Counted from the first letter of the stretch, positions 51,757 to 64,000 are shown. The stretch: 64,000 nt of DNA from Adineta ricciae (GCA_905250025.1 CAJNOJ010000010.1:796964-860963), one strand, 5' to 3'. A program made the numbers and translations. The notes: generated by a model from the letters alone, not told the origin.

Positions 51757-53567
51757 CGAGAATCGACATCGACAGATGACTATTGTCTGAAATGCAATAA
51801 AAAGAAATATTTACAATTTTTTTTTCTTCTTCTTGCCGGCGGAGTTATATAATCAATCGAAGAAGAGATAGAACAATAGAAAACGATCTCATTGTAACTA
51901 TTCATGGTCAATCGTTCTGGCTAATTTTCGCCGTTGAATGATGTATGAGATAGTTACATATTCCTCGGTTAGTTACACAACTATTACATGAAAACAAAAC
52001 GGCGTTTAATTTAAAAAAAAACGCAACTGACAGAGAATTTATCATTTTATAACAACTGTCGTGTTGAAAAAGAAAGTTTTTTTTTTTTTAAAAATCTATT
52101 AGTGACTCTCATTCAAATATGAGAATATTGTTATGAGTTATTTAAAGAAAAGTATGAAAGCTAGGGGCTTTTTCCCTCAATGATTTGTCGGGAAATATTT
52201 CTACGTTGGTCAAATGCCACAAACATACTGTTGCTTTTGTCAGAAGTCACTCTAGTTCTGTGTATGCTGCTTCTTTGTATTTATACATTCTTTTCTTCCT
52301 TTTTTCCATTCTGAAAACTGTCATTGACGATCGTATTTATTCAACGCCGATAAGAAAAAATGTTACAAAAAGAGAAACAAGTTTGTGAAGCAAAATTCTC
52401 TATGTTATTACAAATACATACTTACAAGTAATTATTTATGTACGGTAATCACACTATGAGATGATAAGAAGAGAATGAATCATTATGTAAGAAGAAAAAC
52501 GAGCAAAATAAAATCTGAAATGCGAATTATGTAGGACAATTTAGCGATTGTTCTGATTAGAGTAATTAATTCGAAATGGAGTGTAACAAATTTCAGCTAG
52601 TCAATCTTCATATATTTATATATGATGTAAAAGTCATGAATGAATAATAGATCATTCCGAAAATCATGTGACAAGCAAAAATTGAACAAAACACAGTTTG
52701 TTTTGTTAGTAAATATTAACATTCTAGTTGCTTTTATCGGAAATTCATGAAATGGAATTTGCTTTTTTCCTTCTTCTTCTTCTTCTCTTCTCCTATAAAA
52801 CATTTCATCGACATATTTATGTAGATAACTCAAAAGTCACACATAATCGTTTGGATGAAACTAACGTACTGTTCTGACTAATTAATTTCTTTACACTGAG
52901 TCCATGTGTTACAATGTTCTTTCATGGCAATGTCTGTACTCTTTTAAATTTTAGAAACGATTAAAAATAGAAAGTCTCTTTTGGCTGAAAATTTATTTAA
53001 ATTGATGTATGTCGAAGTGACATTTAATTCGACCGAAAAGATCTATGAGAAATCCTTCGTTGAATCACTTCTAAAAATACTCTGCACAGAACCCTATACC
53101 ATCGTTCTATATACAAAGAAAACGATGGTTCAAACTGTCTGTGCCTCTCAACTGATTTCGTGACGACAGAAAAATTTCGATAGAAGAAACTAATGAATTA
53201 AAAGAAAATGTCGAAAGTTTTATTCGTAGATGTACATTCCATTCCTATTGCATGTTCCATCATTACAATATCTGATGATCCAGATTTTACTTTTTCTCCT
53301 TCGCATTAGAAAAATGTTGTGGTAAATATTTTCACATAAAAAGCAATATTTGTTTAATTTAATGATAATTTCCAAGATAAATCTATTTAAAAAAGTCACT
53401 TATTCATAAAGCGACATCTGTGGTGAGATTTTTTATTTCTTTCGGTTCGAAGAAATTGTTAGTGGTGAAGAACGCAAAGATTATTTGTGTATTTTTCGTC
53501 TAGAGAAAATCTTACTTTAGATTCATCATCTGTTTTCAATCCATCCATCCATCCATTCATTCAAAGA
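51757..53567. other. intergenic, no gene seen
   Basis: About 1.8 kb of AT-rich DNA between divergent genes, with a CTT run (about 52767-52795) and poly-A/T tracts. Short frames here look random. An (ATCC)n run at about 53540-53556 lies just upstream of the ATP synthase c start. Confidence 0.4.
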
Positions 53568-54076
53568 ATGTCAGCATTAACTCGTCTTACAATGTCATCA
53601 CCATCGGCTCTATGCCGTCTTGGTCAACTGTTGGCTAGCCGACAAGTTATCTTTCAACAACAATTACCAATCTTGAGTATGGCCAGTTCAATGATGGTGC
53701 CAGCACAACGCACAATTGCCACATCAGCTGTACGTCGTGACATCGACTCAGCTGCTAAATACATCGGAGCCGGTGCAGCAACTGTTGGTGTAGCCGGTGC
53801 TGGTGCAGGTATGACTCTGAAGATGTTGTGAGCCGAAATTTCTTATTGTTAATTTTCATTTAGGTATTGGAACAGTGTTTGGTTCATTAGTCGTTGCTTA
53901 TGCACGTAATCCAAGTTTAAAACAACAACTTTTCTCTTATGCCATTCTTGGTTTTGCTCTTTCTGAAGCCATGGGTCTTTTTTGCCTGATGATGGCTTTC
54001 ATGTATGTTTCACTTTTGACTGATATTCAATTCGAATTTCATTTCATTTCATTTTAGGCTTCTATTTGCTTTCTAA
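53568..54076 (+). CDS. ATP5MC: ATP synthase F0 subunit c, mitochondrial precursor
   Basis: Proton-translocating ring subunit of mitochondrial ATP synthase. A presequence of about 60 residues, Ser/Arg-rich, ends near [14 protein letters not shown]. The mature part has two TM helices. Helix 1 is [31 protein letters not shown], with the Gly-rich packing motif. The RNPSLK loop follows, and helix 2 is [27 protein letters not shown], with the essential acidic Glu. Three exons join across two introns of about 50-57 bp, both phased correctly. An acceptor-like TACTTTAG at about 53519 lies some 50 nt before the ATG. Confidence 0.97.
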
Positions 54077-54520
54077 AACCAATGAATAAGAACAAAACCA
54101 CGCGAATCATCAAAAACAATGCGCATTGAATGTTTTCTTTTTTTCATATGTGTATTGCGTATTTGGTTCTTGTCTCTAGCGTAATTTGTCTCATTCGCGT
54201 GTGACTTCTTTAGTGTCTAGTTCTATTTTTCTCTTTTTTTCCTCTCCGAACTCTAGCACTCCGGTTTGTCTGTCTGAAATTTCAACATCAACAGCATTTT
54301 TTTGTAGACAGAGTTTTTTTCTTTGCATTGAAAACAAATTGACAGACTTATACATTCTCTTCATTCATTTGATTGCCAATCTCACCAAGCAATTAATGTC
54401 TTTCTTTAAGATATGGAAACATTTGCTTAATTCAGTTTGAGTAGTGAGTGGGAAGATTTTAGAATCACTGTTCTTTTCTCTAATCTCGACTTCTTTGTTT
54501 CTTTAAGAAAGGTAAGTTCA
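54077..54520. other. intergenic, ATP synthase c to VWA8
   Basis: 444 bp, T-rich, no gene. It contains the 3' UTR of ATP synthase c and, near 54505, a TTTCTTTAAG acceptor-like site about 15 nt before the VWA8 ATG. Confidence 0.4.
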
Positions 54521-57500
54521 ATGTTTACCGTTTCGAAACAATTCACTGGTTTACGTTCGATACCGTTCCGTTCGATTACGAGTGACATTCTTCGAATTGG
54601 TTCCGTAACTCGTCCTGTACGACCTACGAACGATCAATCGTTGATTCCAGTACTTTACTATGAAAAAGCTCTTTTCCCACCGTCATTCGTTCGTCATTTG
54701 GAATGGTTAATGAAAAAAGACAATCTCGGACAGGATGCTTTACTAGTTGGTCCGCCGGGTCCAGCTCGTCGACGTCTAATTCTCGCTTACCTCGAACTAA
54801 CTCGTAAACCGTATCAATATATACAACTAACTCGAGACACGACCGACTCCGATATAAAGCAACGGCGAGAAATTCAAAATAAGACAGCTTTGTTCATTAA
54901 TCAAGCAGCTGTGACTGCTGCGATACATGGTCATACGCTTGTTCTTGATGGTTTGGAAAAGACGGAACGGAATGTTCTACCAATTCTTAACAATCTTCTA
55001 GAAAATCGAGAAATGAATTTAGATAACGGCCAATTTCTTGTTTCCACTCAACGTTATGATGAACTATTAAAATTTTATACCAATGAACAATTAGAGAAAT
55101 TGAATTTTATACGTGTACACGAAGATTTTCGAGTCATTGCGTTAACCCTACCACCCTTAGCAGAATATAAAGGAAATAGTCTTGATCCACCGTTGAGATC
55201 ACGGTTTCAGGTAAGATCTTTTCTTACTATAGATCTATTTCCTAACGAAAGCTTCTCGTCAATAGTTGCGGGATATTGGTAATGAACCATTAACATTTTC
55301 TGAACATGCCTCGCTTTTGAATTCGCTTCATCCTAACGTTGGAAAAGAATTTATTGAACAATTGTTGTCTTTTGCGTCTTTAGTCAATTCAACTGATTTA
55401 GAAGCATTGAAATTGATTCATTTTCCGTACGATCGTCTTGATCTTGCCGTCCGTTTAGCAGAATCAATACCAAATATTTCTCTAGCTGATTGTCTTCACC
55501 GTATTTATCCATACGACATCTTGTATAGGAATTCCAAGGAATCCAAACAAGCGGTTGAGCATATGTTTAAAAAATTAGCTCTGAAACGATCAAATGAGAA
55601 CGCGTCGAAGAAAATCCATCATATCAATCAGCGGGAAACACAAACAATTGTTGAATATGAACTGAATGGAAAACGAAATCAAATTACCGTACCTGCACAC
55701 GATCCCTCATCATCGATAATTCCGCCAACATTCATCAAAACGCCTTATCATGATCAACTGCTGTTCGATTTGATATTAAGCCATTCGAGCGGAGATATTT
55801 GTCTTGTTGGTCCGAAAGGCTGTGGAAAGAGTTTGATGGTCGATCATTTCGCGTCTGTACTCAATTATCCAGTCGAATATTTTGTCTTGTATAAAGATTT
55901 ATCAGCACGAGAGTTGCTTCAACAACGAATTACAAATGAGCATGGCGATACGCTATGGCAAAATACGCCACTAGTCGAAGCTGCTATTCACGGTCGATTA
56001 CTTGTACTTGATGGTATACATCGTTTGAATAGTGATACGTTAGTTTCGTTGCAACGACTTCTTCAAGATCGAGAGCTCTTTCTACCTGATGGCACTCGAC
56101 TTCTTCGGTAAATCGAGTTGATCGTCTCTCAATGTAACTTATTTTATTCTATTTTTAGTCATGATCGGTACGATCGTTTAGAAAATCCATCAAAAAATCT
56201 TCGTCGAATCCATCCATCTTTCCGTATAGTTGCACTTGCCGAACCACCAACAACGACGAGTACTGGATCCAGTGAGAGTTCGCCATCAAAGTCTTCAAGT
56301 GAACAAAACTGGTTGAATGCTGAAACATTGAATTTGTTTCTCTATCATGAAATGCGCTCATTAGACTTGTCCGAAGAACGTGAAATTGTTTATTCCTTAC
56401 TATCATCTTCAAGTCGATCGATACCAGCGATTGAACATCTTCTTCAATTCGTTCATGACTTACGAAATTCCTCGGAAACCCAATTGAAAACGGTTGCCCG
56501 ATCATTGTCCACCCGAAATGTGCTACGTATTGCTAAACATTTAAAAGACCAAACTACGAACTACCAAGTTCCATTGCGTGAACAATTAATTCGGCAAACA
56601 TCTGCACCATTTCTTCCACGACTTGTTCAGGATGCTTTCTTCGAAGCTTTAGCGAAATCCGGTCTCGAAGACAATCAACAACAGATGGTTTCATCAGAAA
56701 TTAATTGGAAACAATCGATGAAAACCGATCAGCAGTTGAAAACATCGTTTGAATATGCTGCTAAAATTCCATTTACCGTTTTTTACGAAAATCCAATTCA
56801 TAGTGAAATTATTCAACAAATGCATAAATCGTTCTTACTCGGTGAACATTTACTTCTAATTGGACCTCAAGGGTTAGTTTGCAGATGTTGATTTCATCGT
56901 TCTGAACCATCTTTCTAGAGTTGCAAAGAATCGAATCGTCGATCATTATCTTCAAACGCTGAAATTACCTCGTGAATATATTCAACTACATCGTAAGAAA
57001 CAAAGTAAAAGAAATAAATTTGTTCAATTGAGTTATTTCAGGTGATACAACTGTCCAGAGTTTGACTATTCAAGCGAATATCGTCGATGGACGAGTCATT
57101 TATGAAGACAGTCCATTAATCAAAGCGATTAAGGAAGGTTCGGTTGCAGTGATCGATGAAGCTGACAAAGCTCCAACAAATGTCACTGGTATTCTGAAAT
57201 CGCTTATCGAAAGTGGTTCCATGTTTCTTAGTGATGGTCGTCGTGTTTATCCGAAAGAGTTAGGACATATTTCAACTATTCCGTCCAATCTAATCATTCG
57301 TACCCATCCAAATTTTCGTATGATTGTTCTGGCAAATCGACCCGGTTTTCCATTTCTTGGCAATGAGTATGAAGAAAGCTTTCACTAATCTAATCCTTCT
57401 CTTCCTTGCTCTATTTCTAGTTTCTTCTTGAGTTTAGGCGATCATTTTTCAACATTTCCTATCCTCAATCCTCCTCGTGAAAGTGAAATCATCCTTCTTC

Positions 57501-60500
57501 AAAATTTTGCACCCAAACTCGAACGGCAAAAAATCGAACAACTAGTTGATGTGTTCACTGAATTACGTCAGCTGTCCATCGATGGAATCATCTCATATCC
57601 ATACAGTTTACGTGAACTTGTTTCGATAGTTAAACACTTGAACATGTTTCCAAATGAATCACTAGCCGATGTCGTTCGAAATGTATTTGATTTAGATAAT
57701 TATAATACGGATGTGATGGACAGAATTCGAGGTATTCTTCATCGACAAGGAATTCCGTTTCATGTCCAAAAACGAACTGTTAATTTAACAACAAGTCATC
57801 CGTTGAAAGTCGTACTGAATCGAGAAACATGGTCGATGAAAGTGTTTGATGAACAAGACATCGAACAATTGTCATCGTTGCCGATTGTTTTCAGTGACAA
57901 GCCAACGAAACAGTCGGTGAAGATGATCAACTCAATTAATCGGAGTGATTCGAGAACGCAGAATTTCTCTGAAATAACGTATAAATATCGGCTACCAATA
58001 GACGAAACAACATACGTGCATGATTTGAACGCACTAAAGTCAAATAACAATATTCTGGTATTAACTGGAAATCCACTTACACTATGGTCATTCAAGTTAG
58101 GAGAAAATCAAGCCAAGAAAATCGATTTAAATTCAGTTTTTGTCAACAGTACAAACCGATTTTCCACACCAAACTATCAAGTAAGTATCCTTCGACTCAG
58201 AATCATCTTATCTGATCTATCTTTGATTTTTAGCTTTGTGTCATTCCTGGAAACGAGACACAAGTTGTTGTCGGCGATTTGACCAGTCAAGCCTGGACAT
58301 TAGTCAATTTAGATGATGGACAATGTTCATTGATTCAGTCATCCATTGTTCCATCGTCGCCTCTAACCCAAACCATCTCACGTAAATTTAATGAAATGCT
58401 CTCTCAACGATCAACGCCAATATCCCGATCGACATACAATCCAACTAACGGACAGCTTCTTCAGTACATTTTCAATCAAAACTGCATACATATAATCGAT
58501 TTTATTAAGAAAACATCTCGACAAATCAAACTTCCCATCTCTGTTCGTCAAGTCATTCCATTTGGTGATCAATGGATACTTACCGATCACACTCAACAGT
58601 CGTCGTCTTCATATCTTTTCAATAGCATGAATGAACAAAAGCCAAGTTTGTCAATGATTGAACACCATGTTGATACGATTGGTTTAGCCAGTAGTGGCGG
58701 ACATATCAGTGAGAATTCATTATGGTTTTCAAGTCTATACGATTATCTGGCGAAGATTGCCACAAATGATACGAATCAGCTTACGATCGAACGATTTAAA
58801 CGATCGAAACCTATATCAACAGCCGACGCACCACCACAAGAAGTTAACGAGAAAAGACGACTACAAACATTTATGAATAAACAACATTCGTTAATCGCTT
58901 CATTCTTTGGAAAAAATGATATCGATAAAAAATTTGTGTATGTTACTGAATCTTCATATTTTGAATATCCTCATAGTTTTGATTGGTTTTTAGCAGTAAA
59001 GATGATATTCCTGACTCGATTATCCTAAGCTACATTGAATTGCTCGATTTAAATCGCCACCTAATTACGTATATTCCCATTCTTCGTTCCCAAGACCCAA
59101 ATGCTCGTACAACAATCTCTCAGCATGAATGGCATATGCAAACTAAATCAAGTGCAGGCGTTCTTGCTACTCAATGTGATGATGGATCACTGATAACAAT
59201 CGATAGTCGTGCAAATATTCATCATTGGGAAATAGTACCGACACATTTACAAATATCATTGGATAATTGGAGTAAACAAAATCGTCGGTCGGGTGAGCAT
59301 AGTCTTGATGTTGAATATATGAAAGGTGGTAAAACGGATCTAAGTGAGCCAAAACACGGTAAAGTTGATCCTAAAAATGAACCACACGTCGGTGGAAATC
59401 AATGGGCTGGTGGAACTGGTGGACGAGATACTGCAGGTATATCTTAGATAATAATAATGATAATAAAAATAAACGATTTTGCTTTGAATTAGGACTTGGT
59501 GGTATCGGTGGGCCATATCGATTAGACGCGGGTCATCAAGTGTATCAAGTACCAGATGATGTTAAAGCAGCTGTGCCAGAGCATATCAGAAGGACAGCAA
59601 AAGAATTAGGTCAGAAGGTGTTTAAAGAGCGCTTGAAAGGGATTGAAATGTCAGAATACGAACATGAAACTTATGAGAAGTATTTGAACAAAATCTCGAG
59701 TGAAATTAAAATGCTGCGCTCAATCATCGAATCCTTAGAAGCAAAGTCACACGATCGACAATGGGTGGTAAGATAATTTCCTTTCGGAAAGACTAAAATT
59801 CACGAATTTTGTCTAGCGTCATCGCACTACCGGTGATTGGGATGAGAGAAAATTAATCGAAGGCATTATTGGAGAAAAGTCCATCTATAAATATCGTGCT
59901 GATGTTCCACCTGAACCTGGCAGTCCACAAACAAAAGCTAAACGTCTTCGTTTAGTCGTCGATCTCTCTGCCTCCATGTATCGTTTCAATGGTGTTGATA
60001 ATCGTTTAGAACGACAATGTGAATGTGTTTTGATGTTTCTTGAATCCTTAGCTGGTTTTGAACATAAATTTGTCTATGATATTATCGGACATTCTGGCGA
60101 TGAATATGCGATCGAACTTGTCCGCAAAAACCAAGCACCGAAAAACAATAAAGAGCGTTTGAAACTGCTTAAACTTATGTATACACATACAATGTTTTGT
60201 AGTTCGGGCGATAATACTTTTCCTGCATTGAAGAAGGCCATTGAAGATCTACAAGCTGAACCGGATGATACCGTCGATGAACGTTTTGTTATCGTTATAT
60301 CAGACGCCAATTTTGATCGATACGGTTTATCGCCGAAGATTTTCGGAAAAATGTTACAATCAAACGAGAATGTGCAATGCTTTGCGATGTTTATTGGTTC
60401 GCTAGGACCACAAGCACTACATTTACAACAGAATTTACCATCCGGAAAAGGCTTTGTCTGCTTAGAAACCAATCAAATACCCAAAGTATTAAAGACTATT

Positions 60501-60524
60501 TTCACTTCGGATGTTTTGCATTAA
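54521..60524 (+). CDS. VWA8: von Willebrand factor A domain-containing protein 8 (VWA8), mitochondrial AAA+ ATPase
   Basis: Large mitochondrial dynein-like AAA+ protein. MFTVSKQFTGLRSIPFRS is a likely presequence. AAA module 1 has a degenerate Walker A (VGPPGPARRR) and RDTTDSDIKQRRE, LENREMNLDNGQFLV, DPPLRSRFQ. Module 2 has a good Walker A (VGPKGCGKSL), LLQQRITNEHGDTLW and LLDGIHR-like VLDGIHRLN. Module 3 has GPQGVAKNRIV, QLHRGDTTVQSLT, VIDEADKAPTNVTGIL and MIVLANRPGFPFLGN. A long middle segment (57428-59030) is less conserved. PHVGGNQWAGGTGGRDTAG and GGPYRLDAGHQVYQV follow. The C-terminal VWA domain has the MIDAS motif DLSASMYRFNGVD, then FDVIGHSGDEY-like YDIIGHSGDEYAI, and ends KTIFTSDVLH. 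Nine or more short introns. All three modules and the VWA are present. Confidence 0.97.
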
Positions 60525-60527
60525 TTT

Positions 60528-60533
60528 AATAAA
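60528..60533 (+). terminator. polyadenylation signal of VWA8
   Basis: AATAAA begins 4 nt after the VWA8 stop codon, so the 3' UTR may be extremely short. Confidence 0.5.
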
Positions 60534-60966
60534 CATGTAGAATCAACTCGAATCTTTTGCATTAATTACTTGATGACATTGAGACGAAGATTAGTCATTT
60601 TTATTCAAATTCTACCTTTTGTTTTCAATACAACGCGCAGGATGTATTTGATTAATTCTAGAAAATATGACGCACATTATGTTATGTGATTCATATTACT
60701 TTCTATTTGTCAATCTTACTCAGGGATAGTTATTTCTTTTAAACGCAGGGAGGAGAGAACGATGACGTCGTATCAATGCAAGGGAATAATGCGAAAAGAC
60801 AAGGGAGAACGTCGATACCGTATTTATCTTGGTAGATGTTGTTGATTCAAACGACAAGAGAAAAAGAGAAAACGATAGAATGAAAGAGAAGAGAGAAAAA
60901 ACACTGGCGTAGGAAGAAAAGACGAGTGTTGGGTTATGTATTCCGTCATTACTTCGAGAAAGAGTG

Positions 60967-60974
60967 TATAAATA
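60967..60974 (+). promoter_or_regulatory. TATA box of the Gly/Tyr-rich Ca-loop gene
   Basis: TATAAATA lies 69 nt upstream of the ATG, placing a transcription start near 61000 and a 5' UTR of about 45 nt. Purine-rich GA sequence lies at about 60851-60900. It is the clearest core promoter in the window and suggests a strongly expressed or inducible gene. Confidence 0.6.
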
Positions 60975-61042
60975 AGGCAGCTTAAGTCTGTATCGTACAT
61001 TGCTTCAAAGTTATTTTTGATCGCTAACAACAAGACAATATT

Positions 61043-61837
61043 ATGAGTAAGTGTATATCCGATTATATTAATTATAGTTTCAGACGAGTATATGATAAGC
61101 TAATGAATAGATTTCGTAGACGTAATTATTGACTTGATATTTAATCTTCAGTGAATGTTTGAAACAAAGGATTTCTTTTCGAAAATGTCAAGATTCTTTC
61201 AAAATCCTTATGATTGAGACACTCAGTGCTGCCGAGTAAAATCGTTTTTTTTTAAAACAGAAATCTGACGATTATTCTACTATTTAGACTTTATTACAAA
61301 ACAAGTTGAAAAGAAAATAGGTGTTGACCTCAATGGCGATGGAGTTATCGGCTCTGGTATGTTTTATCATGATTACTAATGCAATTAATTTTCTTTTATA
61401 CGAATAAAATAGGTTACAGACATGGACATGGTGGTGGAGGTGGTCTATTAAATCAAATAGAAAGAGCTACTCATATGGATCTCAATGGAGATGGACGAAT
61501 AGGTGGTGGAGTTCCACATTACAATCAGTATGGCGCTCCTGGTGGTTATCCTCCACAATACAATCAATATGGAGCTCCACCTTGCCAACCAAACTATGGT
61601 CCATATGGTGGACCTGGATATGGCCCACAATATAATCAATATGGTGCTGCGCCTTGTCCGCCACCATATAATCAATACGGCGCACCTGGTTATGGACCAG
61701 CTCCACATCAAGGCGGTGCCGGTGGTGGCTTAATTAATCAATTGGAGAAAGTGACAGGTATGGATCTCAATGGAGATGGACGCATCGGTGGGCACGGTTA
61801 TGGCGGACAGTATAATCCGTATGGTCGTCATTATTAA
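61043..61837 (+). CDS. Gly/Tyr/Pro-rich repeat protein with three EF-hand-like Ca loops
   Basis: About 166 residues in three exons. The first coding exon is 4 nt (61043-61046: ATG plus one base). Exon 2 (61288-61356) and exon 3 (61413-61837) follow. Each of three units has a short amphipathic helix and a calcium-loop motif: VEKKIGVDLNGDGVIGSG, LNQIERATHMDLNGDGRIGGG and INQLEKVTGMDLNGDGRIGGH. DxNGDGxIG matches EF-hand/dockerin loops. Between units 2 and 3 lies a repeat built on YNQYGAP with PPQ and GGY variants. No signal peptide or TM. The composition suggests a self-associating, possibly calcium-responsive cytoplasmic protein; that is inference. A TATA box lies upstream. Confidence 0.75.
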
Positions 61838-62405
61838 ACGAATACTAGCTGTAAAATGAACATCTATCTTTTTTACTCTCGGGTTGTACATCTTATCTCG
61901 TCGTTTGCATACTGTTTTAAACTCTTCAAATGATCAATATTGTATATTCGTAATTCTCTATTTAAAATCAGCGGAAAATATATAGAAATTATTTAGCAAT
62001 CGGAATCAATGTTAGACCGTCTCAAGAAGAAAAAAAAAACATCTCCCTCGAATAAGTTACATATGCAAAATAGTTTTTAAGTACTCAAGTGCTTGAATAC
62101 GTAATCGTATGGATTAGGTCAGGATAAAAAATTTTAATCTTCACAATGAATTTGATCGCTGTATGTATCTTCACTTGAATTCTACAAGTGCTCACATAAA
62201 AGTTCGATCGTTTCGTATTTTATTTTTGCCCATCAATTTTATTGAAAGCTAAGAAACAAAAATAGTTTCAACACTATTGTTTATGATTGAAATACACTTT
62301 ACAACTGAAAGAATGAAAGAGAAAACCACCATCGAACAAATAAAATTCATCACTGCGTATTTTATGAACAATAGACAATTTGATAGAACAAGGCCGCATC
62401 TACCA
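61838..62405. other. convergent intergenic region, no gene seen
   Basis: AT-rich 568 bp between the Gly/Tyr gene and the convergent small minus-strand gene. It holds their 3' UTRs. Confidence 0.4.
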
Positions 62406-62756
62406 TTATCTTTGTTCAAGCAGTGAATTTTCCAAACAGATAAGGACCATAAAAAGTGGTAGTAAACTTGTACAATATTCAAATTCTTTATGATTATTGA
62501 AATCAACGATTTGTTCTCGTCGGATGAGTGTTAATATCATATGAAGAATATTTTTTCCACCAACTTTGTCTTCGAGATAAAGACGTAGTTTGAACATGAT
62601 TTCTTCAGGTGATGCATTGACTTTTTGCGCTTCATGAACGCAGTGTAGACCATCGAGATAATCATCGGTTGTTAACATTGGCATCGGTGGGGTTGACGAT
62701 GATGAACAACAAGCAGATGTATGAACACTTTCTGTTGATGAAGAAGGATCATTCAT
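62406..62756 (-). CDS. Hypothetical 116-residue helical protein
   Basis: Not recognised. It starts with a Ser/Thr/Cys-rich stretch (SSSTESVHTSACCSSSSTPP). A predicted helical domain follows from about residue 31 (YLDGLHCVHEAQKVNASPEEIMFKLRLYLEDK, broken by a Gly-Gly pair, then ILHMILTLIRREQIVDF, then FEYCTSLLPLFMVLICLENSLLEQ). The last helix is hydrophobic and could be a membrane or packing segment. The domain-like composition of the second half argues for a real gene. No splice donor that improves the model was found. Confidence 0.5.
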   Translation of the reverse strand: MNDPSSSTESVHTSACCSSSSTPPMPMLTTDDYLDGLHCVHEAQKVNASPEEIMFKLRLYLEDKVGGKNILHMILTLIRREQIVDFNNHKEFEYCTSLLPLFMVLICLENSLLEQR

Positions 62757-63254
62757 GTTAGGACTTAAAAAACAAGTTGAGTAATTAAGTAGTCTATTTT
62801 CGGATTTTTCAAAAGAGAGTTACAGTCGTCAGATAAGCATAGACGACGATCATAGCGACACAAATGACTTCGCCAATAAACAGATAGCAAATGCAGATGA
62901 CAGTAGAAGACGAACGACTATTGTTGACAGTATTCTCTTTAATCAAATTTTTATACAGAAAGCATGAATTAAATCATCATCGATCGCTTCGCTTCGCTTT
63001 GCGACATAATTCAAACGACGATTTTCAAAGAAACTGCCTTCTTCTATTCGACATACAATTCGAAACATTTTCGCCATTCTGTACAGCTAAATAGAGATAT
63101 CCATTTGACTCAACCTATTGTACTTCGCTATTATGAGTAAACGATCGTCGCGTACATATTCATTCAAGCATAACTCTATAACTGATCTGTCGTGTGTCTT
63201 TTTCTTTACAATTCAAAGAGTATACTCGTTGATATAGCATATACTACTTCATAT

Positions 63255-63832
63255 ATGTTCTTACATTCTCTTCGTGCATTGTTCATTTTGGCTTTTGCTG
63301 CCATTATTTTCGTACCGGCGTTAATTATTGGAGCAATCGGTGCTCGTAATCTACATGTTATTCGAGATGAACAACGAGTTTATACGAGCACCACATGTTT
63401 TGTTTCACAAATTTCTGACGAGCAACTTTCCTATGATTGTAATTGTGATGGATGTCATCCATCTACATGCTATGCTGAACATTTTTCTGTACGATATCTG
63501 ATTTTTAATGCAACATTTGTATCCAGCATGATTCACATCGACGAGATACCAACACGATTGCAGGTGAAGGTAAATACTTTCGTCTTTTTTTCTTTCGTCA
63601 CTTCTTTTTGACCTTTCTTATTTAAAAGGTGAACAATAGTTACACGTGTTTCTACGATCGAACGAATGTCCAAAAGGTACAATGGTTAAGACCTAATGAA
63701 CGACCAGCAATAACATTACTCGTCGTTGGTTTTAGTATCGCTGGTGTGATCACTATTGGAGTAGTTATCAGTCAAATATGGTGGTTGATACAACAGAGTC
63801 TCGTTTTACCAGTTGCACATGAACGACTTTGA
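63255..63832 (+). CDS. Two-transmembrane protein with Cys-rich extracellular loop
   Basis: About 170 residues, two exons. TM1 lies at about 8-30 (LFILAFAAIIFVPALIIGAIG). A loop of about 100 residues holds many cysteines (STTCFVSQI, YDCNCDGCHPSTCYAEH, SYTCFYD) and NAT/NNS glycosylation sites. TM2 is ITLLVVGFSIAGVITIGVVISQIWW. A roughly 60-bp intron (about 63570-63628) joins LQVK to VNNSYTC. The topology, N-in/C-in with a Cys-rich loop, is that of BK-channel beta subunits, and CFYD before a stretch leading to TM2 resembles their loop end. Homology is not established. An upstream in-frame ATG (63192) is possible but adds a poor sequence. Confidence 0.65.
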
Positions 63833-63860
63833 TTTCTGCATTTTTGCCTTGTTTTTGTTA

Positions 63861-63866
63861 AATAAA
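63861..63866 (+). terminator. polyadenylation signal of the two-TM gene
   Basis: AATAAA 29 nt after the stop codon. Confidence 0.5.
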
Positions 63867-64000
63867 TACATTTCGAGTTGAACTCCGTGTTAACAACGCT
63901 ATCGATACTTGGTTTTGGCGAAATAGATTTATCCTTGCTTTGAATACAAACTTTTGACATGTATAAAATTAATAATTGCTAATTCGAGCAAGATTTTCTA

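Overview
The window is nuclear DNA of a small, intron-rich, AT-rich invertebrate. Reconstructed genes are cut by very short introns (mostly 49-80 bp, GT..TTTYAG). Products are animal-specific: DGCR8, PINCH, CMIP, PLEKHM2, a peptide-type GPCR, Emi1/Emi2. Several start codons sit 1-20 nt after a splice-acceptor-like TTTYAG, as expected where a spliced leader is trans-spliced onto mRNAs. A bdelloid rotifer (Rotaria/Adineta type) fits best, but this is inferred from gene style, not from a diagnostic marker. I saw no transposon, rRNA, tRNA, CRISPR array or clear horizontally acquired gene.

Layout. 1-2717 (+): 3' part of a PLEKHM2-like gene. 3026-5207 (+): IFT74. 5561-6560 (-): F-box/zinc-binding Emi1/Emi2-type APC/C inhibitor. 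6983-12766 (+): a tight same-strand run RMND5 - selenophosphate synthetase (in-frame TGA) - BolA2 - DGCR8. 12905-15068 (-): two-SH3 protein. 15653-18362 (-): class A GPCR. 18363-24797: gene desert. 24798-25553 (-): four-TM protein. 26815-27615 (-): small smoothelin-like CH protein with a 6-nt microexon. 29201-29738 (-): SMIM14. 31064-32293 (+): erlin. 32718-35258 (+): PINCH with an unusual N-terminal extension. 35255-36352 (-): METTL24-like. 36938-37907 (+): secreted protein and small basic protein. 38160-48691 (-): PCCA, an AKAP-like candidate, ASTE1 and CMIP, all on one strand. 50331-51756 (-): type I membrane protein. 53568-54076 (+): ATP synthase subunit c. 54521-60524 (+): VWA8. 61043-61837 (+): Gly/Tyr-rich protein with three Ca-loop motifs. 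62406-62756 (-) and 63255-63832 (+): two unidentified small genes.

Most genes are housekeeping and functionally unrelated, as in compact genomes. Mitochondrial functions recur (PCCA, VWA8, ATP synthase c), as do ubiquitin/APC functions (RMND5, Emi) and ER membrane proteins (erlin, SMIM14). The points most worth a second look are the recoded TGA in selenophosphate synthetase without an obvious SECIS, two operon-like clusters with acceptors abutting start codons, PINCH with paxillin-LD-like motifs, the AKAP-like protein between ASTE1 and PCCA, and the Ca-loop Gly/Tyr protein. Exon borders were placed by eye from GT/AG signals and reading-frame continuity.
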